Below, one piece after another: positions 12,001-25,242 of a DNA stretch of 64,000 bases. This DNA comes from Nemertoderma westbladi (Eukaryota; Xenacoelomorpha; Nemertodermatida; Nemertodermatidae), in contig JAUCBJ010008715.1 in NCBI GenBank assembly GCA_032718475.1, positions 16,025 to 80,024 on the forward strand, given 5' to 3'. Under the pieces are notes generated by a model. The model saw only the letters and a list, made by a program, of their open reading frames with translations. It was not told the DNA's origin and searched no databases. The position numbers and the translations under genes are program-made. Each line of letters starts with the position of its first letter. The stretch's first letter is position 1.

Positions 12001-14761
12001 TTATTGTTTTGGTTAGAAATAATCACTATAATATCAGGAAAAATACTAATAATTGTCTGGGTTCTAATTTTTCTGTGTGCGATTTGTCGTGGTTTAATTT
12101 CGCGGGAATTTATTAGACTACGTTTCTAAACTACCATATTTTTCTGTTCTAGAATCGGTCGAACTGGGAGAGCTCAGAGTACCGGACAGGCAGTCACGTT
12201 CTTTACCCAATCGGATAGACTATTACTAAAGAAGTTAGTTGATATATTTATTTCACGATAGTTGACATAAGTGACACCTACAACTGTATTACCGTGGTTT
12301 GTGCGTGTCTCTTTCAATCGGATAGACTATTACTAAAGAAGTTAGTTGATATATTTATTTCACGATGGTTGACATAAGTGACACCTACAACTGTATTGCC
12401 GTGGTTTGTGCGTGTCTCTTTCAATGTGTTCATACTAGGTATGACGAAGGCTCACTCAGAAAATTGGGAGTAAGGATGGCATTTGTGCAATGTAAATATT
12501 AAAAGTGCAGTATTTATCGCACGTTCTAGAAAAAATCTATGTTGTTATAGCAACATATGGTAGACAACACGACTACACTACTTATGCTTTTTGTGATGTA
12601 AGTATATATCTCTGTTACATATTTACAGGCTGCTTGTAGGCCTACGGTACACAAGAGTAGTGTTGGCTGTCAAAGGTCTGCGGTTGAATTGTCACTGTTG
12701 ACGGAGTTTGGCGTGATGTTATGAAAATAACGTAATAAGTATATAGGCAAACATCGTGTTCTTAATACAGCGTTGACATAATTAATATAAATAGGGTTAG
12801 AGTGTTAATTAGAGTATTTAAGTGGGAAATTTGATACCCTTGTATCCGGTGTGAGGCACGCATCTGTCCGTGAATCCTGCAGTCATGCCATCCTTGCAAT
12901 AGTAATAGGTTGGTCCTTTATATCCCCATCCTCATGGTATTTCACTTTATTGTCATTGTTCCTTTTTAGGAGAGAAATTTGGTGCTTAAACAACCCTTTA
13001 GTTATTATAGCTTTGGCTATAATAACCGGGTTATCATTGGCAAACATCAGGGTTGGCTTTGGCTAATAGACGGGGTTGGCAGGTTGCGTTGGCTAATAAC
13101 CGGGTTATCATTGGCAAACATCAGGGTTGGCTTTGGCTAATAGACGGGGTTGGCAGGTTGCGTTGGCTAATAACCGGGTTATCATTGGCAAACATCAGCC
13201 GGTTGGCTTTGGCTAATAGACGGGGTTGGCAGGTTGCGTTGGCTAATAACCGGGTTATCATTGGCAAACATCAGGGTTGGCTTTGGCTAATAGACGGGGT
13301 TGGCAGGTTGCGTTGGCTAATAACCGGGTTATCATTGGCAAACATCAGCCGGTTGGCTTTGGCTAATAGACGGGGTTGGCAGGTTGCGTTGGCTAATAAC
13401 CGGGTTATCATTGGCAAACATCAGGGTTGGCTTTGGCTAATAGACGGGGTTGGCAGGTTGCGTTGGCTAATAACCGGGTTATCATTGGCAAACATCAGCC
13501 GGTTGGCTTTGGCTAATAGACGGGGTTGGCAGGTTGCGTTGGCTAATAACCGGGTTATCATTGGCAAACATCAGGGTTGGCTTTGGCTAATAGACGGGGT
13601 TGGCAGGTTGCGTTGGCTAATAACCGGGTTATCATTGGCAAACATCAGCCGGTTGGCTTTGGCTAATAGACGGGGTTGGCAGGTTGCGTTGGCTAATAAC
13701 CGGGTTATCATTGGCAAACATCAGGGTTGGCTTTGGCTAATAGACGGGGTTGGCAGGTTGCGTTGGCTAATAACCGGGTTATCATTGGCAAACATCAGCC
13801 GGTTGGCTTTGGCTAATAGACGGGGTTGGCAGGTTGCGTTGGCTAATAACCGGGTTATCATTGGCAAACATCAGGGTTGGCTTTGGCTAATAGACGGGGT
13901 TGGCAGGTTGCGTTGGCTAATAACCGGGTTATCATTGGCAAACATCAGCCGGTTGGCTTTGGCTAATAGACGGGGTTGGCAGGTTGCGTTGGCTAATAAC
14001 CGGGTTATCATTGGCAAACATCAGCCGGTTGGCTTTGGCTAATAGACGGGGTTGGCAGGTTGCGTTGGCTAATAACCGGATTACCTTCGTTAAATGACCG
14101 GGTTAGCTCTGCCAATTACCTGGGTTAGCTTTGGCTAATAACCAGTTTGCCTATCAAAGGATTTGCAAAAATCATTTGTGGCTTTGGCAAGTAACCGGGT
14201 TGGCATTGGCAAAAATAATCGGTGGGTTTGGCAACGAACAGGGTTAGCTTTGTTAAAAAAACTGGGCTAGCTTGGGCGAATAAAAGTGTTAACTTTGGCA
14301 AATTAACGGATTAGCTTTGGTAAATGACAGGGGTTGCTTTGGCTAATAATAACCTGGCTGGCTCTTCTTTATTTCTCTGCTTATTTCCCTATATTTACTT
14401 TTCAAACAGTATCGTGAATGTTATGAGGGAAACAGGATGCCAAGTTCCCGATTGGATGCTCCAAATTAAACGGGCGCCAAATAAAGTTCGCAAAGCATTC
14501 AAAGTATCCCAGGTGAAACGGGACGCCATCAGTACACTACCTAACGACGAGAAAGCAACCAATCACAGGAGAGCTAAGTGGAAGTTCGTCAACAAGAGAA
14601 AGAATCTGAGTTCTAGAGAAGGCAATAGTAACTGTAATAACTTCAAGATTATTAGTCGGAAACAGATCAGAAAACTTAAATATACTAGGAAACATAAAAA
14701 AACCAATAATCCCAATGTGAAACGGTTAGCCTCTACTAATATTAAAACAAGTAGTAAATAG
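8987..14761 (+). CDS. DDX52: DDX52/Rok1-like DEAD-box RNA helicase, C-terminal exons
   Basis: Four exons were found: 8987-9184, 9850-10209, 12153-12233 and 14410-14761. Phases agree at every junction (each intron splits a codon after two bases). DDX52/Rok1 is a nucleolar ATP-dependent RNA helicase of 18S rRNA maturation. Exon 1 encodes VEWLVLDESDKLFEEG (motif II as DESD) and LFSATF (motif III). Exon 2 encodes LLYVGSEHGKLLAIRDLL, FVQSKERAEQLFDEL, GRGIDFKGV and NYDFPTS. Exon 3 completes motif VI (HR then IGRTGRAQ). Exon 4 has VMRETGCQVPDWM and a basic tail, like human DDX52. The second intron starts GCAAGT, a GC-AG intron. The exons for the N-terminal half and the Walker A motif were not found upstream, so the gene is incomplete here or its 5' exons lie beyond the window. 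Motif II through the C-terminus is uninterrupted. Confidence 0.88.
9157..9606 (+). repeat. 45-bp minisatellite, 10 copies, spanning an exon end and its donor
   Basis: Ten nearly identical 45-bp units begin at 9157, 9202 and so on to 9562; one base differs in the last. Each unit contains the last 28 bases of the DDX52 exon, the donor junction CGCAG/GTTGGC and the first intron bases. Reading past the first donor gives a TAA after three codons, so only the first donor preserves the protein. Confidence 0.95.
10210..11800 (+). repeat. 23-bp minisatellite, about 68 copies, in DDX52 intron 2
   Basis: Units of AAGTGGTGGAGTAAGTTAAC plus three bases run head to tail, with G/A changes in the GTGGTGG part. 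The first bases of the intron (GCAAGTTGGTGGAGTGAGTA) are a diverged copy of the unit, so the array appears to have grown out of the donor site. Each unit contains GTAAGT, the consensus 5' splice sequence. Confidence 0.95.
12208..12424 (+). repeat. 107-bp duplication covering an exon end and donor in DDX52
   Basis: CAATCGGATAGACTATTACT begins at 12208 and again at 12315, and the two copies run in parallel for about 107 bp with only a few differences. The first copy is the real exon 3 end with its donor GTTAGT at 12234. The second places the same exon tail and donor inside the intron without an acceptor. Confidence 0.85.
12995..14350 (+). repeat. dimeric 74/76-bp minisatellite in DDX52 intron 3
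   Basis: Between about 13000 and 14090, units built on TTGGCTTTGGCTAATAGACG and AACCGGGTTATCATTGGCAA alternate between a 74-bp and a 76-bp form (extra CC after CATCAG). This gives a 150-bp higher-order repeat, about seven dimers. From 14090 to 14350 single diverged units remain. Because 150 is divisible by three, a long artefactual reading frame crosses the array. Confidence 0.9.
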
Positions 14762-16019
14762 CTGAGGTACAGACACTGTTTATTGGTTAGACATTGTACA
14801 TTGTAGGCTATAAATACTCCCAGTTGCCAGCCTCCCACTCTTAGTTTATTGGTAATATGTGATATGATAAATAAATGTAAGTTATAATATACAGCGAATA
14901 ATATATAAGTACTTATAATTGCATAGCATTTATTTACCTCTGATGGGTACCACTTAACCCTATTATTAGCACGGGGGGGGGGGGGGGGGGGGGGGGCGAA
15001 TCGGCCCCCCTAGTATAAAATTGCTGTAAAACTATGTACAACAACATTATGTATCTGCCTAATTGTGTTTGAGAATTAGCCAAATTTAATAGCGAATCTT
15101 TTGCAAAAAACGGCGTCGCAGTTGGATTTCTACATGTTAGTCTCCTGGATTGGTGTAGTTTTAAGATCAATTTGACAAAAAAGTTGTAATTTGGAAAGTC
15201 TAATTATTGGTCTGTTCCTGCCAACCGAACCACAACTGTCCAAAGGTCTAACTAGGTACACCTGACGACATAATATTTAAATAGTAATAATTTTATACAG
15301 AAATCAAAGTACAAAACTAGCAATACACAGTTAGCCTGTACCTAATGCACTAAAATTCCATTTCAAAATTTGACATTTTAATTCGTCTTTGGGCACTTTT
15401 GTGGGTTTTCTAAACAATATTGAGATTTTCTAAGCTTTTTCTAACCATTTCGAAACTATTTACGGTGAACATGTTAAAAAAAATACTGTGGCCAGGCCAG
15501 TGCCACTCTGCAGTTGGAGTTGATCTTGAACGCCCAATCCGCCAAGGCACAGCAACTTTGGTGCAACTGCAGTAGTTCGCCTTGTCGCATTGGGGATCCG
15601 AGTGTTTGTGTTAACTGAGTCTAGTTTGGGCCTCAAGTTCACCAATGGCTGGTTCTTTGTCTGCAAATGGAAAACCAGGATACTCCACAAAGGCCTCTTT
15701 AATTATTTGTTAATAGAAAATGTTTGTTTAATAATAAAATAGCTTAAAAAAATAAAAAAAAATGTTTTATTAATTTTATATACTAGAATTTTTTTCATTT
15801 ACATTAATTTTTGTTCTTTTTGTTTTTACATTATGATATTATTTTCGTTAAAAGGGCCTCTAAACTTACTGAATTAATTTTTTTTTATTATTGTAATTTA
15901 AAAAACCATTGTCAATATCTATTTATTGATACACTATAATATAATTAATAATGAATACGTAATCAATTAATCAGATCTAAATAATAACGCAGTTTGATCG
16001 ATATAATTTATAGCTATTT
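14762..16019. other. intergenic; 24-base poly-G run
   Basis: This separates convergent DDX52 (plus) and GST theta (minus). A run of 24 G lies at 14973-14996. The stretch at about 15485-15685 is GC-richer than its surroundings and may be a repeat or exon remnant, but no product was recognised. Confidence 0.5.
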
Positions 16020-18579
16020 CTATAGTTTAGCCGACGTCCTTGCGGCAACAGACATTGGGGTTCCGCTGGGTTTTAAAGTTTCTCGAACTTTGTATAAAAT
16101 ACTGTGAACTTCATCGAAGTCCGGGCTGGTTTCGTCGCGAACTCGGTTCAGATATTCCTTAATAGTCGGTCGTTCGGCGAAGTCCCGTCCGGTAGCCCAC
16201 AGTTGGGTTAGTTCGCACGTCGCCTAGAAACCAAAACCAATCGATCAAACGTGAAGATAATTTAACAAATATATATTTATATCGAATGCTGATATAAAGT
16301 AGCGCTTTATTTTATAGAATAAATTATACCAGCTGGTAAAATGGCGCTGGAGTAGTTGTTTGGAAATGAAAAATGTAATTCCAAGTTTAAACCTTCCCGC
16401 GCAAACTGGCTGTCTGGGTTCTGGTTGGTTAATAATGTCTGGCACGAAGGAAACACACCACCGTGATAATATTTTCATTATGGGGGTTTTCGGTGGAACC
16501 GGTTGGTGGAATTTAATCTGTCTGCCTGTCTACAAATACAGCGATAACTCGAGAACTAAGAGAAGATCCCGCTAAGCGGTTGTTTTCAGATTTGAAATCC
16601 TTATTAAATTCTGTTCTACCAAATTTTTCAATAAATCTTTATCATATTGTTTGAAATTTGAAACACAACTAGTTCAACTCACCGTGGTTGTTACCATGAA
16701 GCCGGAATTTTCGATTTTGCCTTTAAAAAATTTTTGTAAGCGTTTTAAAAAAGTGTCTTTTGCGAAATCGCACCCTCTGTACCATTGCCATTCTTCACTT
16801 TAGTCGTAATTTTTTCACATCAATAGAAAGCTTGCGTTGCAAGGATTCCAAATATGTAACAATATCTGAATTTCGTTGAGAAACAGTTGAGAAATAGGCG
16901 TTCAAAGATTGCAAGAATTATTGTTCGCTGAAGGCCATTTATTCTATTTAATAAATACACGATGTTCTGGAACAATTTGTTTATGTACGATTAGCTACGC
17001 AATATACATATTGTATAGGCATACCGCAGTTGCCTATCAACTCATAAAATAAATTACACGTTCTAGAATTTGGTGTATTTATTAAAAATACTTTAATTTA
17101 ATAAAATACGACTAATGTGAAGAATATGGCGACGATGCGAAGGGCGCGAATTCGCAATAAGACACTCTTTTTAAAACGCTTATAAAAAATTAAAGACGAA
17201 ATCTAAAATTCCGGCTTCATGGTAACAACGAGGGTGAGTATTAACCATGATTAGTAGCCATGACGACATACCTGTAGGTCAGCCACGGTTATAACGGAAC
17301 TATTTATGAACGGGGTGGATTTCAGGAACACGTTCTCAAACACGTCCAGGGCCTTTATCGTCCCTTCCAGATGTCGCTTCTGTTGCTTCTCCTTTATTGG
17401 TTGGCCGGTCATCTTTGGAACCAGAACCTAAAAGAGAAACAAACTAATAATCGGATGATAAATGATCTTATTGAACTTCTTGTATTCTTTTACTTTAAAA
17501 GTTATTTAACTTTTTAGGTCATAAATAATACAAATATCGGTCACACAATTAGGGTGAACCGCATCTAAGACCCACCTCGTGTTGAAACAACATGGAGAAA
17601 TGAACCCGAGCGTTGGTGTGATGCCACGATAAGTATTCGTCGATTCGCGACATCCGTCGGACATCCTTCTTGGGGTACCAGTGGTCGGCCATATCGCGAG
17701 TAGTTGCTAGGTAGCGAAATATCGCCTCACTGTGTGGGATATATCAACATTTACTATATGATTTACTTCACAAGAACAACAACGTGTTTGCAGTATTCAG
17801 AAACATGTCGCTGAGAAACTTCAGTGTTGCTGTCAATGAAATGGAATTGCCCATAGGGTTCCCACAATATTACAATAGTTCCTCAGTTAGTATCCCGTTA
17901 CCGTACGCAGGGAAATCAAACATTAAATACTGTAGTCAATAATATTTTACGCGCTAACTTTTTAAACCTATTTTTCAGGCTATTTCTTCGCGTTTTAACA
18001 AACACACATTCAGGGAATCCCCAAATTCCATCCTACCCCAAATTCTAGTAGTGCCAACTAAATGTTTCGCGCGCTAACTATATCCCGCTTTTACTTTTAG
18101 CGAAAAAGGAACACCTTCTTATCGTAATTATGCCTACCACTAACCTACATTTTACAAACATTATTTAGGTGTCTGTCTGCCGACGTACGGACAATTACGG
18201 GTCACACAGGTACAGCTGTCGTTGCTAGGGTAACGTGCACTCCAACCAACCTTTCAGTGAGGATAAAGTCCCCGTCTCTAATCGCTGGAACTTGGCGCAA
18301 TGGGTTTATCTTTTTATACCAATCACTGTTTTGTTGACCTGTTACAAAAATTATCCTGCCAATTAATTAATTTCAATGTGAAACAAATATTACTATTTAT
18401 CCGTATCGTATATATGTAATACATTCTATTAATCGATTTCTACCTATAATAACTTCAAACTCACCTTTCACGATTTCAACTTTTTCTATTTTGATAGGTA
18501 TTTTGGCGCGTTTTGTAAATAACCAAATAGCTCTACTTGGTTGCGACATGAAGTCTATATATAGCGTCATTGAGGCCAT
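16020..18579 (-). CDS. GSTT: glutathione S-transferase, theta class
   Basis: Five exons read on the minus strand: 18579-18465, 18338-18251, 17729-17576, 17427-17272 and 16223-16020. They total 717 bases, exactly 239 codons with the stop, with GT-AG borders and consistent phases. The enzyme conjugates glutathione to electrophiles in the cytosol. The N-terminal thioredoxin fold is MTLYIDFMSQPSRAIWLF, with a serine at about residue 12 in the theta-class catalytic position, then INPLRQVPAIRDG (cis-proline motif VPA) and LTESEAIFRYL (glutathione-binding ES). The helical domain includes HWYPKKDVRRMSRIDEYLSW and the ITVADLQ motif. Length fits the family at about 240. The last intron carries a MITE-like element. 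The family is clear; the orthologue number is not. Confidence 0.9.
16677..17239. mobile_element. MITE-like element in the last GSTT intron
   Basis: The left end runs ACTCACC, GTTGTTACCATGAAGCCGGA and on; the right end is its inverse, TCCGGCTTCATGGTAACAAC then GGGTGAGT. The inverted similarity extends inward past AAGTGTCTTTT/AAGACACTCTT, with further inner inverted matches around TTCTAGAA. The 563 bp contain no recognised protein, so this is a non-autonomous element. The target duplication is unclear. Confidence 0.7.
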
Positions 18580-20686
<2,107 letters not shown>

Positions 20687-20986
20687 TGGGTTGGGCTCAA
20701 GAACATAGTGGAATTAATTTATACGAAATTGAGGTACTTTTTATTTCATTTGTTGTTTTTATAAATAATTATATGACATCCGTAATTATTATATTATTGT
20801 ATGAATGTAGTGTGCATTACAAATTACCTTGTATCAGTATTTATCAATCTACAGTATATACAAATACCTGTATCTATCGTTATATTAAATTAATTTGGTT
20901 CTGTCACCATATTATTTTAACTTTGAACTTAAACTTGTATCCTAACAAAGAGTGTTGTTGCCGTAGTAAGATTAATAATTTCTATC

Positions 20987-20992
20987 AATAAA
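20987..20992 (+). terminator. poly(A) signal AATAAA
   Basis: AATAAA about 300 bases after the calcyphosine-like stop codon, a plausible 3' UTR end. Confidence 0.5.
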
Positions 20993-22654
20993 GTTCATAG
21001 CTCAGGTATTCACGGCGCTTTACAAAAAAATATACTCACTATTAAACGTTAGTCACTCATCGACAATAATTATTTAATTTACATCAACCTGTGTAACTGT
21101 AAATTAAACTGTTATAGGATAGGGTTGTACATAACTGAGATAATTTACCAGTCCAAACTAGGAGAGTAAAGCCGACAGCACGTTAAACCACTTTAATGAA
21201 ACCGGATGAAAAGGTTTACTAATAATATTAAAGAGCACTGCTGTTGTTGAACTGGCGGCATTCCACGACTTAAAAAGCATGAAAGTCTCCCATTCAACGT
21301 CCAGCACGTATCTTTAATTGAAACATCTTTCAACTTCATTATTATATCTATATTGTTTTCAATATTGTCCTGAGTTATATTCTAACCAGAAGTCCGTTTC
21401 AGAAATTACCCTTTCACGAATGTTGAAAACTATAAGAAATGTACAGTTAAACGAAATGTAATAATTATTCAATTTAAAGATAAAGATATATTTATTTGTA
21501 AAGTAGCACTTTACATTGTGCTGATCCAACTATAGGTTTGTCACACGAACGAACATAGTGAGTGCAAAATAAAGCTGCGAGGATAACAACACTAACCATT
21601 TGTGGTTAAAAGAAAGTTTAATATTTTAGGTGAAATTTCTAAAATTTTACATTAGGAATTGATTAAAGCAACTAAATAGAAATAGTTTGCCCCATTCAGA
21701 GTTTAACTGCAAATTTTAGCGATGCCAGTTAATAGTACAGGTCCAGTCTGCTAGATGGCGGTAGCTAGTTTTTAATTTAGTAATAATAACCTCAACTTAT
21801 TTGCTGAGGTTGCCGCGATAATTTCATGTTTCGCTTCAGTGTAAAGTTCTAGTCCAGAGATGTAAAGATAACATTTTTCGCTATTGAATGTACAGCTGTA
21901 ATGTGATAAGTTGACCTCTTGTGATATAAGGTCGTACATTTCAACTCGCAACAATAATAACAGCAGCAATATGTAATGTTGCTAATATTTAGGCCTACTA
22001 CAATACTAATTATTTTGAATTAATTTTTAAGCAGTCTGGCGATCAGGTATCAGCCCAGTTGAACTAAACCGCCTGCCCCTTCCATCTTATTCACGTGACC
22101 TAATCAGATCTCCTTAACAAACTCCAGCAAATCAAAATGTTTCCGTAACCATGAATAATATGTTGGTCACGATATCCTTTACGCTAGATAGATTATTTTA
22201 GTAATTGATCTTATTCACCTTTAATTTAATATATGTATGGTTATGCAAATTAAGCCGCTGTCTTTACACTGGAGAGCGGGTCTTGTTTCGCTAAAATAGT
22301 GAAGGAAAGTATACTTTTCTTCACTAAAATAGTTAATAGTGAAAGAAGGTAAATTATAGTAATGTAATGTCATTCTCATTCAATGATCAATGTGTTACAA
22401 ATTAAAGTAAGAGAACGCTATTTTTCATATATCCTTCTTTGTTTCTTTGGTTAAACTCCATAGGTATACTGTAAGTAGACTACTTCTACCACCACACGTC
22501 CCGTATACAGTATTCAAAGGGTTAATGTTATTAATTGTTTGTTTATACATCATTTTATATCTCAGTGAATCAATGTGAATAGCAATATTTTATTACGTTT
22601 TTTAGAAATAATTATAGTGGAGAATTGTCGAGAGCGAAATGAGTGGACTTTTAT
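20993..22654. other. intergenic, no gene seen
   Basis: AT-rich. GTAAAGTAGCACTTTAC at about 21498 is a palindrome related to those in the 8-kb region. No exon was recognised. Confidence 0.5.
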
Positions 22655-22880
22655 TTTTGTTTAATTTCGAACAGCCGCCTGCCACTGAACTTCGACCATT
22701 ATTCTGTTACTTTTCAAAGTAACTCCATATTTTTGTTTAATTTCGAACAGCCGCCTGCCACTGAACTTCGACCATTATTCTGTTACTTTTCAAAGTAACT
22801 CCATATTTTTGTTTAATTTCGAACAGCCGCCTGCCACTGAACTTCGACCATTATTCTGTTACTTTTCAAAGTAACTCCAA
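22655..22880. repeat. 76-bp tandem repeat, 3 copies
   Basis: Units starting TTTTGTTTAATTTCGAACAG at 22655, 22731 and 22807 are virtually identical over 76 bp. The array ends just before the repetitive minus-strand gene. Confidence 0.95.
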
Positions 22881-23026
22881 AGTGTCTACTGTAGACTTAA
22901 ATTCATTTGCAAGAGTGAACGAACCGAACACATATCTTTTATTAATTCGTAAAAGACAACAGCAGGTTGGAATATTCATATAAATTAGCTTTAAGATCAC
23001 CAAATAAAAAATCAAATCTAATACCT

Positions 23027-24508
23027 CTACACCATATGTTCTTGAGCACCAGGGTTGCCCATAGAATTCCACCATTCGTAGTGCCTCACCCCGTCCGTAC
23101 CGTGATCTACCCCGCACCCGTTTCCATCGCACCTACGGTTCCCACACACATTCTTCCCCGATTTCTTCTGCCTCTTCTTCCACGGCTTCCTCTTTCCTCC
23201 TGTAGTCGTCGTCACCGAGTCGTTCCTCGTAACGTGAGATTCCGTATCTGCGTGGGTTCCTACCGCGGAACCAGATACCGCCGGGACGAGAGTCGAGGGA
23301 TCACCGTAATCGGGGAGTGTGGAGCAATCCAACTGGACAATGGTGGATTGCTCCGGAGTAGAAGGTTCACATACCGGTGCCAGTTCGCCAGTCAACGTAA
23401 TCGTAGCGACGCGACGACGAGGAACTCCGTGCTTTTCGTACAGATGGTCCTTATGTCTAAGGTTTTTGTCTTTCGCCTGTTTTGTGTAGATGTAATCCAA
23501 TGTGTACGGAGCGGAAGGACACGAAGTAGATCGTCTGGGCATGTTGGATTGTCGATGTGTATCAGTAACCAGAGGTTGAGTGTATGGGGCCTGTTGGGTG
23601 TATGGGCCAGATACGCCACTAGTGTCTGATGAAGGAATTGATTCAGTTTCATAGGCGGGGTTCGTTTGACCCGCAGAACGACTGGTTGGCGGGGTTGGGG
23701 GAATCAGTGTGAAGGAAGGTAGTGGTTGTGGGCCATTCAATTGGTGTTCTGTAAGGTTCGCCGCCATGGGCTGGGCGACTGTGAAATTTGCCACTGTTGA
23801 CTGGGGGACTGTAAGGTTTGTTCCAATGGACTGGGGGACTGTAAGGTTTGTTCCAATGGACTGGGGGACTGTAAGGTTTGTTACAATGGACTGGGGGACT
23901 GTAAGGGTTGTTCCAATGGACTGGGGGACTGTAACGTTTGTTCCAATGGACTGGGGGACTGTAAGGTTTGTTCCAATGGACTGGGGGACTGTAAGGTTTG
24001 TCTCAATGGACTGGGGGACTGTAAGGTTTGTTCCAATAGACTGGGCGACTGTAAGGTTTGTCTCAATGGACTGGGGGACTGTAAGTTCGTTTCCCCACAT
24101 TGATTGTGGGAGAGTAAGACGTCTCTCCTTGACCTCCCTCGGGGGTGTGCCAACCCGGTCCGACATGCGGAACCGACTGCGTCTGAAGGTGTTGGGTCCG
24201 GGTTGATGTTCAACAGATCGGGCGAACCAATTAATGTCGGGTTCATCGTGTATCGACAGTTGGAGGCTCTCCGTAGAGTTACCGGCTGGGAGCGACTGGT
24301 TAGCAGCTGTTTGGTTTACGAACAGTTCACTTGCGGTCGTTTGGTTTGTTGCTGTTTGGTTTACGAAAAGTTCACTTGCGGTTGTTTGGGTAGATAACGT
24401 TTGGTTTTCGGGACTTTGGTTTACCGATAATGCGTTTGCAGGTTGAGCGATGGTATTATCTGGTTTGTAGCGATAAGTATCTGGCTGTGTGAAATGAAAA
24501 GGGAACAT
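23027..24508 (-). CDS. uncharacterised protein with decapeptide repeats
   Basis: A 493-residue open frame whose function is not recognised. The N-terminal third is rich in Asn, Gln, Thr and Ser with repeated SELFVNQT segments. Residues about 140-255 consist of decapeptides of the type TNLTVPQSIG, about 11 copies from a 30-bp DNA repeat. The C-terminal third is more complex (YTLDYIYTKQAKDKNLRHKD), then a basic stretch (GGKRKPWKKRQKKSGKN) and a Cys/Gly-rich tail. No signal peptide or transmembrane helix is seen. The many N-x-T sequons would matter only if secreted. The decapeptide DNA is also open in other frames, so the frame may be partly fortuitous. The unique C-terminal part supports a real or formerly real gene. 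Confidence 0.45.
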   Translation of the reverse strand: MFPFHFTQPDTYRYKPDNTIAQPANALSVNQSPENQTLSTQTTASELFVNQTATNQTTASELFVNQTAANQSLPAGNSTESLQLSIHDEPDINWFARSVEHQPGPNTFRRSRFRMSDRVGTPPREVKERRLTLPQSMWGNELTVPQSIETNLTVAQSIGTNLTVPQSIETNLTVPQSIGTNLTVPQSIGTNVTVPQSIGTTLTVPQSIVTNLTVPQSIGTNLTVPQSIGTNLTVPQSTVANFTVAQPMAANLTEHQLNGPQPLPSFTLIPPTPPTSRSAGQTNPAYETESIPSSDTSGVSGPYTQQAPYTQPLVTDTHRQSNMPRRSTSCPSAPYTLDYIYTKQAKDKNLRHKDHLYEKHGVPRRRVATITLTGELAPVCEPSTPEQSTIVQLDCSTLPDYGDPSTLVPAVSGSAVGTHADTESHVTRNDSVTTTTGGKRKPWKKRQKKSGKNVCGNRRCDGNGCGVDHGTDGVRHYEWWNSMGNPGAQEHMV

Positions 24509-25242
24509 TAATAATAAACTACCACAGTTGTATTCACAGTTAAGTTGGGTCTAATGTTGTATGTTTATAGCATTATAGCACGAGTCGGTTTACTAGTGGA
24601 GCGAAGCGAGGCAAGCAAAGGAGCAAGCTTTCCATTCCCGTAATATTAGTAATTAATGTTCGTAATTTGGTTTCACAATTTAAACTTTTAAGAACAAAAA
24701 AACTTTATTAATTATAACAACGTGTTTGGTATGGAAGTACAGAAGGAAGTTAATGGGATGTAAAATAATATCAATGGCGGAAAAAACACGAATTAAATAA
24801 TTAGTGTCTGCGGTAATATATTGCCTGACAATATATAGCAACTAGCTTGACAAATGAAAATTTAGATATTAATTCAGATGATTTATTTACAAGCTAATAT
24901 ATTGGGTGTTTCATTCTCCTTTATTTCGGTATATTTAGCTCCGGATCACATTCTCTTCTCGAATTACCATAGCAACCTCTCGCGCTCCCTCCATTACATC
25001 GTATGTATTATAGACTTCGAATCCATAGATATAACATAGCCATATTGAGGATCCAAATGCTATTCTAGAGTAACATAGATGCAGACCACCAGTATTGTCA
25101 TTGGAAGAGGAGACCGCATCATATTGGATGATAATAATACACGAAGTGGGGCCTTCGCGCAGCACGTGAAATGAGTTAATGCTAAGTATCAACTCGAAAG
25201 GATTATAAAAACATAGGAGAAGATTTTCCCGGAAAACGTTAA
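24509..25242. other. intergenic, no gene seen
   Basis: No exon was recognised. The phrase GGAGCGAAGCGAGGC at about 24598 is a short internal repeat. Confidence 0.5.

Noticed and set aside
13053-14042. A 329-codon frame across the 74/76-bp array
   Set aside because: The 150-bp higher-order period is divisible by three, so an open phase persists by chance; it lies in a DDX52 intron.
15460-15690. Possible exon on the minus strand
   Set aside because: No recognisable family and no supporting splice pattern or neighbouring exon.
23709-24206. Plus-strand frame with repeated MDWGTVRFV
   Set aside because: Antisense shadow of the 30-bp repeat in the minus-strand ORF.
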